This document shows, piece after piece, positions 26,384-34,816 of a DNA stretch of 64,000 nt. This DNA comes from an uncultured Dysgonomonas sp. (GTDB lineage: Bacteria > Bacteroidota > Bacteroidia > Bacteroidales > Dysgonomonadaceae), in the NCBI RefSeq assembly GCF_934668725.1, contig NZ_CAKUOF010000008.1, forward strand, positions 139,485 through 203,484. Direction: 5' to 3'. The notes under the pieces are model-generated. The model worked only from the letters and a program-made list of their open reading frames with translations, searched no databases and was not told the DNA's origin. A program made the position numbers and the translations under genes. Every line of letters begins with the position of its first letter. Within the stretch, counting starts at the first letter, position 1.

Positions 26384-27346
26384 CTAGCAATCTGATTTTA
26401 TTTCCTGTAGTCTTATATTTCGTTCAATATATTCTTGTTTATCGTCAACAACCCAAAGGCTATCTTTTATTAAACTATTCAAAAAAGATGATAGCTTGGT
26501 AGCTCCAAAGTAATTAAGATGATCTAGATCAAGAAATTCTTTATTCTCGAGAGGAAAATTATGAAAATCCAGAAAGGTAATACCTGCCAAGTTCTCCTTT
26601 CTATAATTTTGAAAAAATTCTTCATTAGCCCTATAAGGATCTAATCTATGGGTCGGAGTTCTAAATAAGATTAGATTAACTCCTTTCTCTATACACAGTT
26701 TTTTTATCTTCTCCAGATATTTTAAATTAACAGGACCCACCTCAAATATATCTTGATGCGTTGCCTTAGATTGGTGGTTAACTCTAATCAATGAATCAGT
26801 TTTCGAAAAGCGAAACTCATCATAACCACCCCAATACTTATAGGATGGATAAAAAGTCCCTTCCCATTCCAGAAAACCGATAGTCTCTCTTGCAACCATT
26901 GGTTGTATTGATAAAAAGCCAATAGGATTGTCTTTCAAGATAGCCCATTTATCACTATTCTCGAAAAGAGGTGCATATCTCAAATACTGAGTTGATAAGT
27001 ACATATCTGTCCACATATATTTATCGATTATCTTAGTCAGTTTAAAATTAGAATAATCGAGAAAAATATACTTCAAGTGCGGATTTGCATGTATTATTTT
27101 TTTTATTTTAGGATAAGAGTAGAAAAAAGATTCTCCGGCTAGGGAAAGGTTTACAGCTCCATCAATTTCGGAATCACGTATACCACAAGAAACAAAGGAA
27201 CTTCCCACAAAAAGATATTTCGTATCGGGTGACAACCTATAATATTGATTATTCTGTGCTTTATTATTCAGAAAGTATGTAACAGAAAAAAGAATACTGC
27301 TCAGTATAACAATAAAGAACAATACTTTTCCACAAAAAAGTTTCAT
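26384..27346 (-). CDS. Membrane-anchored SGNH-like protein of unknown role
   Basis: The 320-residue protein has one N-terminal membrane helix (8-27) and an outer domain with an SGNH-like plan. LFVGSSFVSCGIRDSEID near 48-65 resembles block I, and DLDHLNYFGATKLSSFLN near 285 matches the Asp-x-x-His block V. Such proteins resemble DltD or AlgX-type acyl-transfer helpers that modify surface polymers. No acyltransferase partner gene is adjacent, so function is open. Codons are AT-rich. It is a single gene on the minus strand. Confidence 0.55.
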   Translation of the reverse strand: MKLFCGKVLFFIVILSSILFSVTYFLNNKAQNNQYYRLSPDTKYLFVGSSFVSCGIRDSEIDGAVNLSLAGESFFYSYPKIKKIIHANPHLKYIFLDYSNFKLTKIIDKYMWTDMYLSTQYLRYAPLFENSDKWAILKDNPIGFLSIQPMVARETIGFLEWEGTFYPSYKYWGGYDEFRFSKTDSLIRVNHQSKATHQDIFEVGPVNLKYLEKIKKLCIEKGVNLILFRTPTHRLDPYRANEEFFQNYRKENLAGITFLDFHNFPLENKEFLDLDHLNYFGATKLSSFLNSLIKDSLWVVDDKQEYIERNIRLQEIKSDC

Positions 27347-27520
27347 TCGATATTTGATATTTGAACTATGTAAATATGTAGGCTTATTCCCATATAGTTA
27401 GCGTCATCTAGAAAAGCAGATGAAATGAGAAACCAATAAAATATATCTTCAGATTTTATAGATACTATTTCATCCAGCAATAAAAGTAATATAAAAATTC
27501 GATATATTAACTTACATCAA

Positions 27521-28219
27521 TTAGAGAATACCTTTTTCGATTTTCTTTACCCGGGGAATTACCAAACTATCTTCAATAAAAGTATGTGCTTCAAGTTCTT
27601 CTTCAGACATATACAATTCGAGCAAAATATTAGTCATCAAAGCCTGATCTTTTACACCCGATACGTATTTGAGTAGAATACGCTTAAGGTCGGCTATTTT
27701 TTCTTCTATATTGTTGTGACGCTCCTCAAAGATATTAATAGAGTACTTGTCCTCATTAGACTTATTCATCAATGACTGTACATATGGAAATACGGTATTA
27801 TCTTCATATTTCATATGCTCATATACTTCCTTCTTATAATTGTCAAAGAAGTCCAATACCAATTTCTCAAGGCTTGACTCTTCTTCAGAAAAGATCAGCT
27901 TTAATTTGCGTCTTATATTGGGTAATCGACTTTCCAGAAAATATTCATGGGAGCATTTCAAATAATATAGAAATGGCTCCAGAGGCAGCTTATTAAACTC
28001 CTCCTGAACATCCATAATCGGTTTGTTAGACTGAATATTTGCGAGAAACAAGAAGCATCTCGGATCAAAATTGTATTGCTCGCAAACAGCTTCAACACTT
28101 TTATCGCCAAATCCCAAAGAGAACTTAAGACGAGTCAACAAAAGCAATAATTTGTAATCAGCATCAATAAGATCCGACATTTTCATTGCCTTACTATATT
28201 TTACCGTTATATTGCTCAT
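27521..28219 (-). CDS. Hemerythrin-like di-iron protein (ScdA/YtfE-type plan)
   Basis: The 232-residue protein has an N-terminal helical part (VEAVCEQYNFDPRCF) reminiscent of the DUF542 domain of ScdA/YtfE. A hemerythrin bundle follows with its iron ligands: His in CSHEYFLE, HMKYED with a downstream acidic residue, ERHNNIEE, and EAHTFIED. YtfE-type proteins repair or protect iron-sulfur clusters and respond to nitrosative stress. It overlaps the LuxR-type gene by 4 bases (ATGA), a sign of coupled translation. Confidence 0.8.
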   Translation of the reverse strand: MSNITVKYSKAMKMSDLIDADYKLLLLLTRLKFSLGFGDKSVEAVCEQYNFDPRCFLFLANIQSNKPIMDVQEEFNKLPLEPFLYYLKCSHEYFLESRLPNIRRKLKLIFSEEESSLEKLVLDFFDNYKKEVYEHMKYEDNTVFPYVQSLMNKSNEDKYSINIFEERHNNIEEKIADLKRILLKYVSGVKDQALMTNILLELYMSEEELEAHTFIEDSLVIPRVKKIEKGIL

Positions 28220-28815
28220 AATTGTATGTCTTTAATGTCTACTAATTTATTTAATATTGCATAGATTGTAAGCCCCGAAACACTATGTATTTCGAGTTTG
28301 CGTCCTATATTTCGTCTGTGTGTAATAACTGTATGTATCGATATATTATGATGTTCGGCAATTTCTTTATTGCTCATTCCCTTTACAATACTTATAAGAA
28401 TTTCCTTTTCACGGTCGCTCAATTCTTCCTGATCCGAAGCTTTCGATACATCCTTATTTAAACATGTCGAAAGTACTTCTTCAATCTTAGACTCCGAATC
28501 ATTTATTCTGATTACAGCATCATATGACTGATAAAACCGTTCATCTATCATATTATATACCAATGCAATCAACGGTATATGTTTTTCTATATTCAGATGC
28601 TGCCTCACATCTCCTTTGTGCGAATGCCCCAACAACATGGGGTTGATAAGAACTGCATCAGGCTTCAATATTCCAAGCTGATAATTAATATCCTCCAATT
28701 CTTTCAACTCAACCACCTTCGACACGATAGGCAATTGAGAAAGTGTGTATACTAATCCCTTTCTTATAATATATGAAGTTTCAGCAACTGCTAAGACCTT
28801 ACTTAAATTTGCCAT
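28216..28815 (-). CDS. LuxR-type regulator with degenerate receiver domain
   Basis: The 199-residue protein has an N-terminal receiver-like domain (1-120) and a C-terminal LuxR/GerE helix-turn-helix (LSDREKEILISIVKGMSNKEIAEHHNISIHTVITHRRNI). The usual phospho-acceptor Asp is replaced by Asn58 in PDAVLINPM, and the acidic pocket is AET at 11-13. It may therefore act without phosphorylation. It is translationally coupled to the hemerythrin-like gene, so both likely answer the same signal, perhaps oxygen or nitric oxide. Confidence 0.82.
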   Translation of the reverse strand: MANLSKVLAVAETSYIIRKGLVYTLSQLPIVSKVVELKELEDINYQLGILKPDAVLINPMLLGHSHKGDVRQHLNIEKHIPLIALVYNMIDERFYQSYDAVIRINDSESKIEEVLSTCLNKDVSKASDQEELSDREKEILISIVKGMSNKEIAEHHNISIHTVITHRRNIGRKLEIHSVSGLTIYAILNKLVDIKDIQL

Positions 28816-28933
28816 TGTTTTAGCTTCTTATCTAGAATCATTCTTTATAAGCACAAAGAACGTTATTTAAATCCGAGCAGACAAGTATCAGTTTAAACTT
28901 TTAACAGAAAAATACAGCGAAAACTAACCAAAA

Positions 28934-29920
28934 TCACTTAAATATCTTATTTAAGTAATCTGTCATGTACTTTACGGTGGGTTCAAACCAAGGTTCGAAC
29001 AACCAAAACGGGTGGGGAGTATCAGGTAGTGAGTGTATTTCGGCAGGAATGTTGTATGCTGATAGTTTTTCAATTATCTCATCGCGTCCTCCATGAAACC
29101 GGAGAATAGAACTGTTTATGAAACAAATAGGGGCAGACTTATCGGTCACCCAATAAACGGGTGAAGCTTCCAGCCAAAGCTCTTTTTTCTCCTCATAAGT
29201 GCCTCCCAACCATTTGACAGAAGCCGAGACTTTATTTTTGGAAATTGCTTCTACAACACCATCCAAAGATTCTTTAGTAGTAAAGTCCGAGATTCCGTCT
29301 ATGTTTATCACAGCTTGTACTTCACTCGAATGATTCGCATATTCTCTATTAACTCCTTCATAAGAAAGCTGACCATTGGTTATACCAATTAAGGTAGCCA
29401 ACTGACCTCCTGCCGAGCATCCCGACACGGCAATTCGGGTAGTATCAATTCCGTACCGATCGGCATTAGCCCGCATCCATCGAAGAGCCGTTTTCAGATC
29501 ATGCACAGCCGCAGGATAAAGGGCTTCGGGTGATAAGCGGTATTCAACAGGAATAGTAACATATCCCTGTGAAGCTATTTGCTGTGCCATAGGTATCTCC
29601 TGAGATAAATCGCCCGAACTCCAACCTCCCCCATGTATCATCAATAAGGCAGGGTATTTTTTCTCATCGTCAGGTCTATAAAGATTTACATGCAACAACC
29701 TTTCAGTCGTCGGTTGCGAATAAACAATACCTTCTCTGGCAATGACATTATCAGGCAAATGAGGTTTGACTATTTTTATGTAAGGACGTTTTTTACTCTC
29801 CTTAATATAAGTACTATAGACAGTAAAGGATGTATCACGAGGTATGCCGTCAATCATTACCTGAGCCGGGAGCATATTTCCGGCTAGCATGAGAACTATC
29901 GTTATTATTATATATTTCAT
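28934..29920 (-). CDS. Secreted alpha/beta-hydrolase esterase
   Basis: The 328-residue product has a signal peptide (LAGNMLPAQ) and a hormone-sensitive-lipase-like alpha/beta-hydrolase fold. IHGGGWSSGD is the oxyanion-hole motif, GCSAGGQ holds the nucleophile Ser, and the His lies in DTPHPFW near the end. FHGGRDE provides the acid region. Similar enzymes in pectin or xylan loci remove acetyl or feruloyl groups. It lies 97 bp after the GH43 gene and is the last minus-strand gene of the pectin locus. Confidence 0.8.
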   Translation of the reverse strand: MKYIIITIVLMLAGNMLPAQVMIDGIPRDTSFTVYSTYIKESKKRPYIKIVKPHLPDNVIAREGIVYSQPTTERLLHVNLYRPDDEKKYPALLMIHGGGWSSGDLSQEIPMAQQIASQGYVTIPVEYRLSPEALYPAAVHDLKTALRWMRANADRYGIDTTRIAVSGCSAGGQLATLIGITNGQLSYEGVNREYANHSSEVQAVINIDGISDFTTKESLDGVVEAISKNKVSASVKWLGGTYEEKKELWLEASPVYWVTDKSAPICFINSSILRFHGGRDEIIEKLSAYNIPAEIHSLPDTPHPFWLFEPWFEPTVKYMTDYLNKIFK

Positions 29921-30017
29921 TAGCTGCTTTTTATACTAATCAAGAGCAGAGGCAAAACTACTAAACCTCCGCTCTTAATAACCATAACTAGATACAAAAA
30001 CTAATAATCATTGCTGA

Positions 30018-31646
30018 CTACTTTTCTAACCTAAACCAGTCTACATCGACCCTTCCGCCATCATTTTTCGGAATGGGACGAGAGCAGAATGTACCAATTT
30101 TAGCACCAATCCATTTACCTTCTTTCGCCTTGAACTCATTACCTAATGTTATATATTTTTTGTCATCAGTACTGTAACTGAATGTACATTTGTTTCCTTC
30201 GGTCATTTTTACCCGTAGATAAACGGTAGGCTCTTTTAACTTTACTGAAGCGTTTACAACTTCTTCAGTTCCTTTTTCCGCATTTATACATTCCGATTGA
30301 GACAACACGAAACCCTCGGCAGTATTTTCAAACGATAGCAAAGCATAATCCAATCCCATCACTACAAGCCCTGTTCTTTCACCCGCAAAACGGGGATCGG
30401 GTTTGAGGGTCAACTTCACGGTAGCCGTAAAGTCGGGTGCAGGAATCTTTTGCAAAAGTAGATTCGGAACATCCCATAAGCTTTTATAACCGTCTGCAAC
30501 AGGCACTGAATAGAGGCTCAAGCAACCTTTTTCTTGATTGGCAAAATACCACCACGATAGAGGGTTACCGTGCCACTGCCATTGCAAACCTAATGTATTA
30601 GCCGAGAATTCGTCACTTTCGGCGGGGGTAGCTATCGGATACGTTTTACCTACATTGGGTTTCTTGTAGGTGAGTACGGGTTCGCCGCAACCGTCACCAT
30701 CCTTATCGACTCCAATCACAGGCCAGTCATTTTTCCACTCCATCGGTTGAAGATGGGTGATTCGCCCCACTGCTCCTACATCCTGAAAATGTATAAACCA
30801 ATCTTCGCCCGTTTCGGTATCTACCCAAGCCCCTTGGTGTGGTCCGTTAATAGGCGTTTTGCCCTGATCCATTACCATCTTACGTTCATAAGGGCCAAAA
30901 ACATCTTTCGAACGCATAGCCAATTGCCAACCTGTAGCAACGCCTCCTGCGGGAGAAAATATGTAGTAATATCCGTTGCGTTTGTAGAATTTAGGTCCTT
31001 CGATAGTAGGGTCAATATCGTGTCCGTCATAAATAATACGCGACTCTCCTACCGCTTTCTTTCCATCGGGAGTAAGGCGTGTTACTGCTAAAAGACTCTT
31101 TATTCCTGCACGGCTTCCGGCATACGCATGAGCCAAATATATATCTCCATTGTCATCAAATAAAGGACAAGCATCAATCAGACCTTTTCCCTCTTTTACC
31201 ATCACAAGAGGCTCCCAAGTTCCGGCGGGGTCTTTCGTTTTTGTCATGAATATCCCCTGATCGGGATCTCCATAATAAATATAAAACTCCCCTTTATGAT
31301 ATCGTATGGCGGGAGCCCAAACACCGCCACCATGCTCTACTTTCGAAAAAATGGAGTCGGGTGTCAGTTTATCAATGGCATAACCAATGATAGTCCAGTT
31401 TACCAGATCTTTCGAATGAAGTATCGGTAATCCGGGTACACAATTGAAACTAGACGCTGTCATATAATAATCGTCACCAACCCTACAAACATCAGGGTCG
31501 GAGTAATCGGCATACAGAACAGGGTTTTTATAAGAGCCATTACCCAAATCGGCAACCCATGTTTTTGAGATATTATTTTGAGCATTCATCCCTGACATTG
31601 CACAGCACAGCAATAGTCCGAGTATGCTTTTTCTGATCATTTTCAT
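30018..31646 (-). CDS. Secreted GH43-family enzyme with C-terminal beta-sandwich
   Basis: The 542-residue protein has a signal peptide (MSGMNAQ) and a five-bladed GH43 propeller. The catalytic base is Asp in YSDPDVCRV near 50, the pKa modulator is Asp in LIDACPLFDD near 160, and the acid is Glu in TIEGPKFYKR near 213. Residues about 345-540 form the beta-sandwich typical of beta-xylosidase or arabinofuranosidase subfamilies. The product should trim neutral side chains from pectin or xylan. Its ATG overlaps the upstream CE12 stop by one base (TAATG), giving coupled translation. Confidence 0.85.
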   Translation of the reverse strand: MKMIRKSILGLLLCCAMSGMNAQNNISKTWVADLGNGSYKNPVLYADYSDPDVCRVGDDYYMTASSFNCVPGLPILHSKDLVNWTIIGYAIDKLTPDSIFSKVEHGGGVWAPAIRYHKGEFYIYYGDPDQGIFMTKTKDPAGTWEPLVMVKEGKGLIDACPLFDDNGDIYLAHAYAGSRAGIKSLLAVTRLTPDGKKAVGESRIIYDGHDIDPTIEGPKFYKRNGYYYIFSPAGGVATGWQLAMRSKDVFGPYERKMVMDQGKTPINGPHQGAWVDTETGEDWFIHFQDVGAVGRITHLQPMEWKNDWPVIGVDKDGDGCGEPVLTYKKPNVGKTYPIATPAESDEFSANTLGLQWQWHGNPLSWWYFANQEKGCLSLYSVPVADGYKSLWDVPNLLLQKIPAPDFTATVKLTLKPDPRFAGERTGLVVMGLDYALLSFENTAEGFVLSQSECINAEKGTEEVVNASVKLKEPTVYLRVKMTEGNKCTFSYSTDDKKYITLGNEFKAKEGKWIGAKIGTFCSRPIPKNDGGRVDVDWFRLEK

Positions 31647-32431
31647 TATTTTATTTCTTTGATTAAAGGTTTTACATTGTTCTCTCTCAATCCTTCTACG
31701 AATAAGGATGCCATTATTCGTGCACCGGTTTCTTTGAAATGTGTATTATCTATTTTTCCTTGGGGGAAGATTTTATTTTCCCCTGTTTCGATATGTAAGA
31801 ATAGCAATGCCGATTGATCCTTTCCCAAATCGATAAGAAGTTCTTTACTTTTCTCATACATATCTATCACCAATACATTTTTATCTTTTGCCACCTGACG
31901 AGCCAGCTCTACATACTCTCCATGTGAATCCTGAAATACACCTTTCGAATCGAAACGCCTTCTCACCACCGAAGTACAAATAATGGGAGTTGCCCCTTCG
32001 GCTTTTACCTCATCCACAAAACGAGTAAGGTTTTCAACATACTGCTTAGGAGGAGTATAACGATCGGGACGATCTTCCGCCGAGTCGTTATGCCCGAATT
32101 GGATTACTACATAATCTCCCGCTTGCACATTATCCAGAATCTTTTGCCACCATCCCTGCTCAATAAAAGTGCGTGAACTTCTTCCATTCTGGGCGTAGTC
32201 TTCGATTACAATATTCTGATTAAAAAACTCAGGGAGAAGTTGTCCCCATCCTCTTTCGGGAAAAACTTCAGAAACACTGTCACCTGCTATACTATCCCAT
32301 ACATTTTTGTATAACGGCTTAAGAGCCATAGTAGAATCGCCTGCCATAAATATGTGTACAGGTCGGTTTTTCCCTGCAAAAAACAAGCAAAAGGTTACAA
32401 GAGTAACGGATATTATAATTAGTTTCTTCAC
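31646..32431 (-). CDS. Rhamnogalacturonan acetylesterase (CE12, SGNH hydrolase)
   Basis: The 261-residue protein has an N-terminal signal (VTFCLFFAG) and the SGNH blocks: MAGDSTMA (Ser, block I), GWGQLLPEFF, NGRSSRTF (Gly/Asn block), QFGHND (block III) and DNTHFKETGA (Asp and His, block V). These match CE12 rhamnogalacturonan acetylesterases, which remove acetyl groups from galacturonate in RG-I. It is upstream of and coupled with the GH43 gene. A second CE12 gene lies beyond the 500-bp element. Confidence 0.88.
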   Translation of the reverse strand: MKKLIIISVTLVTFCLFFAGKNRPVHIFMAGDSTMALKPLYKNVWDSIAGDSVSEVFPERGWGQLLPEFFNQNIVIEDYAQNGRSSRTFIEQGWWQKILDNVQAGDYVVIQFGHNDSAEDRPDRYTPPKQYVENLTRFVDEVKAEGATPIICTSVVRRRFDSKGVFQDSHGEYVELARQVAKDKNVLVIDMYEKSKELLIDLGKDQSALLFLHIETGENKIFPQGKIDNTHFKETGARIMASLFVEGLRENNVKPLIKEIK

Positions 32432-32457
32432 TGTTATTCAATATATTAATTAAGAAA

Positions 32458-32617
32458 AAGTGACAACATACCCAATTAAGTTACAAATAAGCTGACACTG
32501 TACAATTTTGCGAATTATCTAAACAGCTATATATCAACAAATAAGCCCTAAAAACATTACAAAAGTGACAAAAGTGACAACTTTTTCGATGTTTTGTTAT
32601 TGTCACCTATTTTCCAT
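32458..32617. repeat. TGTCAC/GTGACA-rich patch upstream of CE12
   Basis: AAGTGACAAC, GCTGACACTG, AAAAGTGACAAAAGTGACA and TTGTCACCTA occur within about 160 bases of AT-rich DNA. Read on the minus strand, TTGTCACTTTTGTCACTTTT parallels the TGTCACTTTTGTAAC cluster at 4050. It lies in the 759-base gap upstream of the CE12-GH43-esterase unit and may hold its control region. Confidence 0.55.
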
Positions 32618-32646
32618 TTTTCAAAGAACTTTTATATTACTTATGT

Positions 32647-33146
32647 GAATCGGTAGTTGAGATTATATGTTCTATTTTCCTAACGCACATCAAAGATGTT
32701 TGTTTTTCATTTTGCCTTGATGCAAAACGAAACAAAAGATCAAGACTGTGCCTTTTGCCCGACCCGCTAAGGACTCAAAAGCTAAAACAAAAGAAAACAT
32801 TTAATGCTGATATCCTTTTGTTTCTTAACGCTTTCTTCGCCCTGCGGGTACCCCGTGCAACCGGCAAGGTCGGGAAGCCTGACGGACAAAAGCCATTTGC
32901 AGGCGTCAGCCCCGGTGCATCAGAGGCACAGCCGTTGGCTGACAAGCGAAGCAGGCGTAAAACTAAACGTGCCGTAAGGCAGTAAGTTTAGTTTAGCCTG
33001 TAAGCTAAAGTCAGGCAGGCGAGCCACGCAGCACAAAGCCTTTTTGATTCCTTTTGCGGCTTAGGGCAAAAGGAATACAAGCAATCTTCGATTGCGCGTA
33101 GTAAAAGACAATTAAATAGAACATTAAACAAATCAACTACTGATTC
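32647..33146. repeat. 500-bp GC-rich element with structured inverted arms
   Basis: The left arm has GAATCGGTAGTTGA (32647-32660), ATGTTCTATTTT (32667-32678), hairpin CATC-AAA-GATG (32688-32698) and hairpin TTTTGC-CTTGAT-GCAAAA (32710-32727). The right arm, read on the other strand, repeats the same order: GAATCAGTAGTTGA (33133-33146), ATGTTCTATTT (33114-33124), GCAATC-GAA-GATTGC (33081-33095) and a longer ATTCCTTTTGC/GCAAAAGGAAT hairpin (33047-33076). The core is much more GC-rich than the surroundings and holds further hairpins such as AAACTAAAC/GTTTAGTTT near 32960-32994. No protein is supported. It looks like a non-autonomous dispersed element or structured RNA. Confidence 0.7.
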
Positions 33147-33190
33147 GTATTACTTATAGATAAACATATTGATTATAAGAACATAATTAT

Positions 33191-34816
33191 TTATTTCTCA
33201 AATAAAAGCCCTTGAATTTTCACATTTCTTATACTGATATACTTATCGTCAGCTTCCATCTTATACCAAGGATAGAAACGGATATAGAACGTTTCGCCCT
33301 GCGGTATTTTCAGTACTTTATTGAATGTGTATGCCTTAAATTTCTCATTGGGAAGATCATCCATAACAGCAATATCTTCGCTCTCGGCAAAACTCTTATC
33401 TAACGAAGCCAAAGCTGTAAAAGTCACATATTTGCCGCCTAAAGCCCCCATTTCGAAGCTTAACGAATCCAGATATAATGTACCTCTGGGAGCTGATATA
33501 GCTAATTCTAAATAACGGGAAGCATTAAGATCAATATCCCCTACAGGCCATTTATTATCTAATGTAGTCAATAATACGTCATTATTCTTGTCTACAAATT
33601 TCAACCCGACAACCTCAGCCTTTACTGTAATATTATTGGCTTTTAATGGGCTTTCTCGTAAATTTACAGACCAGTCGGTTTGTAAATTTTGAGCATCTTT
33701 TACAGACAATCCGGCTCCTTTTATTACTATTTTTTGATACACTTTATTGTCAACTGATAATAACAGATTATCCTCATAGTTTTTTGCCTTATCAGGATTA
33801 AAACGCACAAAAACAGGATAGCTCAAATTGCCATCAGTATAAGATACTGATAATTCCTTTTGAGGACTTCCATTTTTACTTGCCAACAATTCGAATGGCG
33901 ATTCTATTGAAAGGTTTATTGTTCCCGATTTCGGATTAAGGTTCAAGCCCTGCAATGTAAACATCTTCACCGTAGAACGTCCTAAAAACTGCGGTCCGAA
34001 ATCCCATTCCAAAGGCTTTATCTTTATATCAGATGACAATGTCAGGTAGTTGGCCAATATACCTTGTCTCAACAAGTCCTCAACAGCAAGCCTTGCATAT
34101 AATATTCCCCCCATTGCTTTTAAATGAGTATTATCGTTGTTAGCATAAATAATTTCTTTCGATTTCTCTGCACCATATTCGAGAACCATCTGCTGTGTCA
34201 ATAACGTCATATCAACCAAAGGCACCGACAAATCACGGGCAAGAGACCGCATAGCCATAGGATAGTTCATTGTTGAATCGTCAGGAGCCAATTCCGTCAA
34301 GCTATGCAACCCTTGTCCTGTGATTTGATTATTTTCATTAAATAGCCTTCTTACGATAGGCGTAAATAGAATAGGGATAGCTCCTCTTTCGCGTGATTCA
34401 TCAACATATCTTTGCAGATATTCTTGATATTGCCCCCAAGCGGCCGTACCACGTCCAGCTTCATCATTGGGATCAGTATCCTGTCCCGCAGCCTTTTCAT
34501 CATTATGTCCGAATTGAATAAAAACATAATCGCCCGGCTTTAAACTGGTTCTTAGATTTCTCCAGAATTCGCAATAAAACGATTTAGAACTCCTTCCGTT
34601 TTTAGCTGCATTGACCGATTGAATATCGCCTGTCAGAAACAAGGGTAACATTTGCCCCCATCCTCTCATTTCTTTCTCGCCGCTATTTTTGTCCTCATCG
34701 TAGTTTGCCATTGTTGAGTCGCCAATAGTCAGTATCTTAATTTGAGCAGAAAGAGTCCCTCCCAAAAGAAGAAAACCTATAAGTAAGAAGCTGATAAATA
34801 TTCTACTATATCTCAT
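33191..34816 (-). CDS. CE12-type rhamnogalacturonan acetylesterase with C-terminal beta-domains
   Basis: The 541-residue protein has a signal peptide (GGTLSAQ) and a CE12 domain (about 25-265) with GDSTMANYD, GWGQMLPLFL, NGRSSKSFYCEF, QFGHND and DNTHLKAMGG. A further 270 residues form two beta-rich parts. The first (about 275-375) looks Ig-like (LGRSTVKMFTLQGLNLNPKSG). The second (about 380-541) resembles a carbohydrate-binding module. The enzyme would deacetylate RG-I or homogalacturonan. Its start overlaps the end of the GH28 gene by 4 bases (ATGA), so they are coupled. Confidence 0.85.
   Translation of the reverse strand: MRYSRIFISFLLIGFLLLGGTLSAQIKILTIGDSTMANYDEDKNSGEKEMRGWGQMLPLFLTGDIQSVNAAKNGRSSKSFYCEFWRNLRTSLKPGDYVFIQFGHNDEKAAGQDTDPNDEAGRGTAAWGQYQEYLQRYVDESRERGAIPILFTPIVRRLFNENNQITGQGLHSLTELAPDDSTMNYPMAMRSLARDLSVPLVDMTLLTQQMVLEYGAEKSKEIIYANNDNTHLKAMGGILYARLAVEDLLRQGILANYLTLSSDIKIKPLEWDFGPQFLGRSTVKMFTLQGLNLNPKSGTINLSIESPFELLASKNGSPQKELSVSYTDGNLSYPVFVRFNPDKAKNYEDNLLLSVDNKVYQKIVIKGAGLSVKDAQNLQTDWSVNLRESPLKANNITVKAEVVGLKFVDKNNDVLLTTLDNKWPVGDIDLNASRYLELAISAPRGTLYLDSLSFEMGALGGKYVTFTALASLDKSFAESEDIAVMDDLPNEKFKAYTFNKVLKIPQGETFYIRFYPWYKMEADDKYISIRNVKIQGLLFEK

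Noticed and set aside
32755..32985. Open frame of 76 codons inside the 500-bp element
   Set aside because: It spans hairpins of the structured core, has no ribosome-binding site, and its Arg/Lys/Gly-rich product resembles no known protein.
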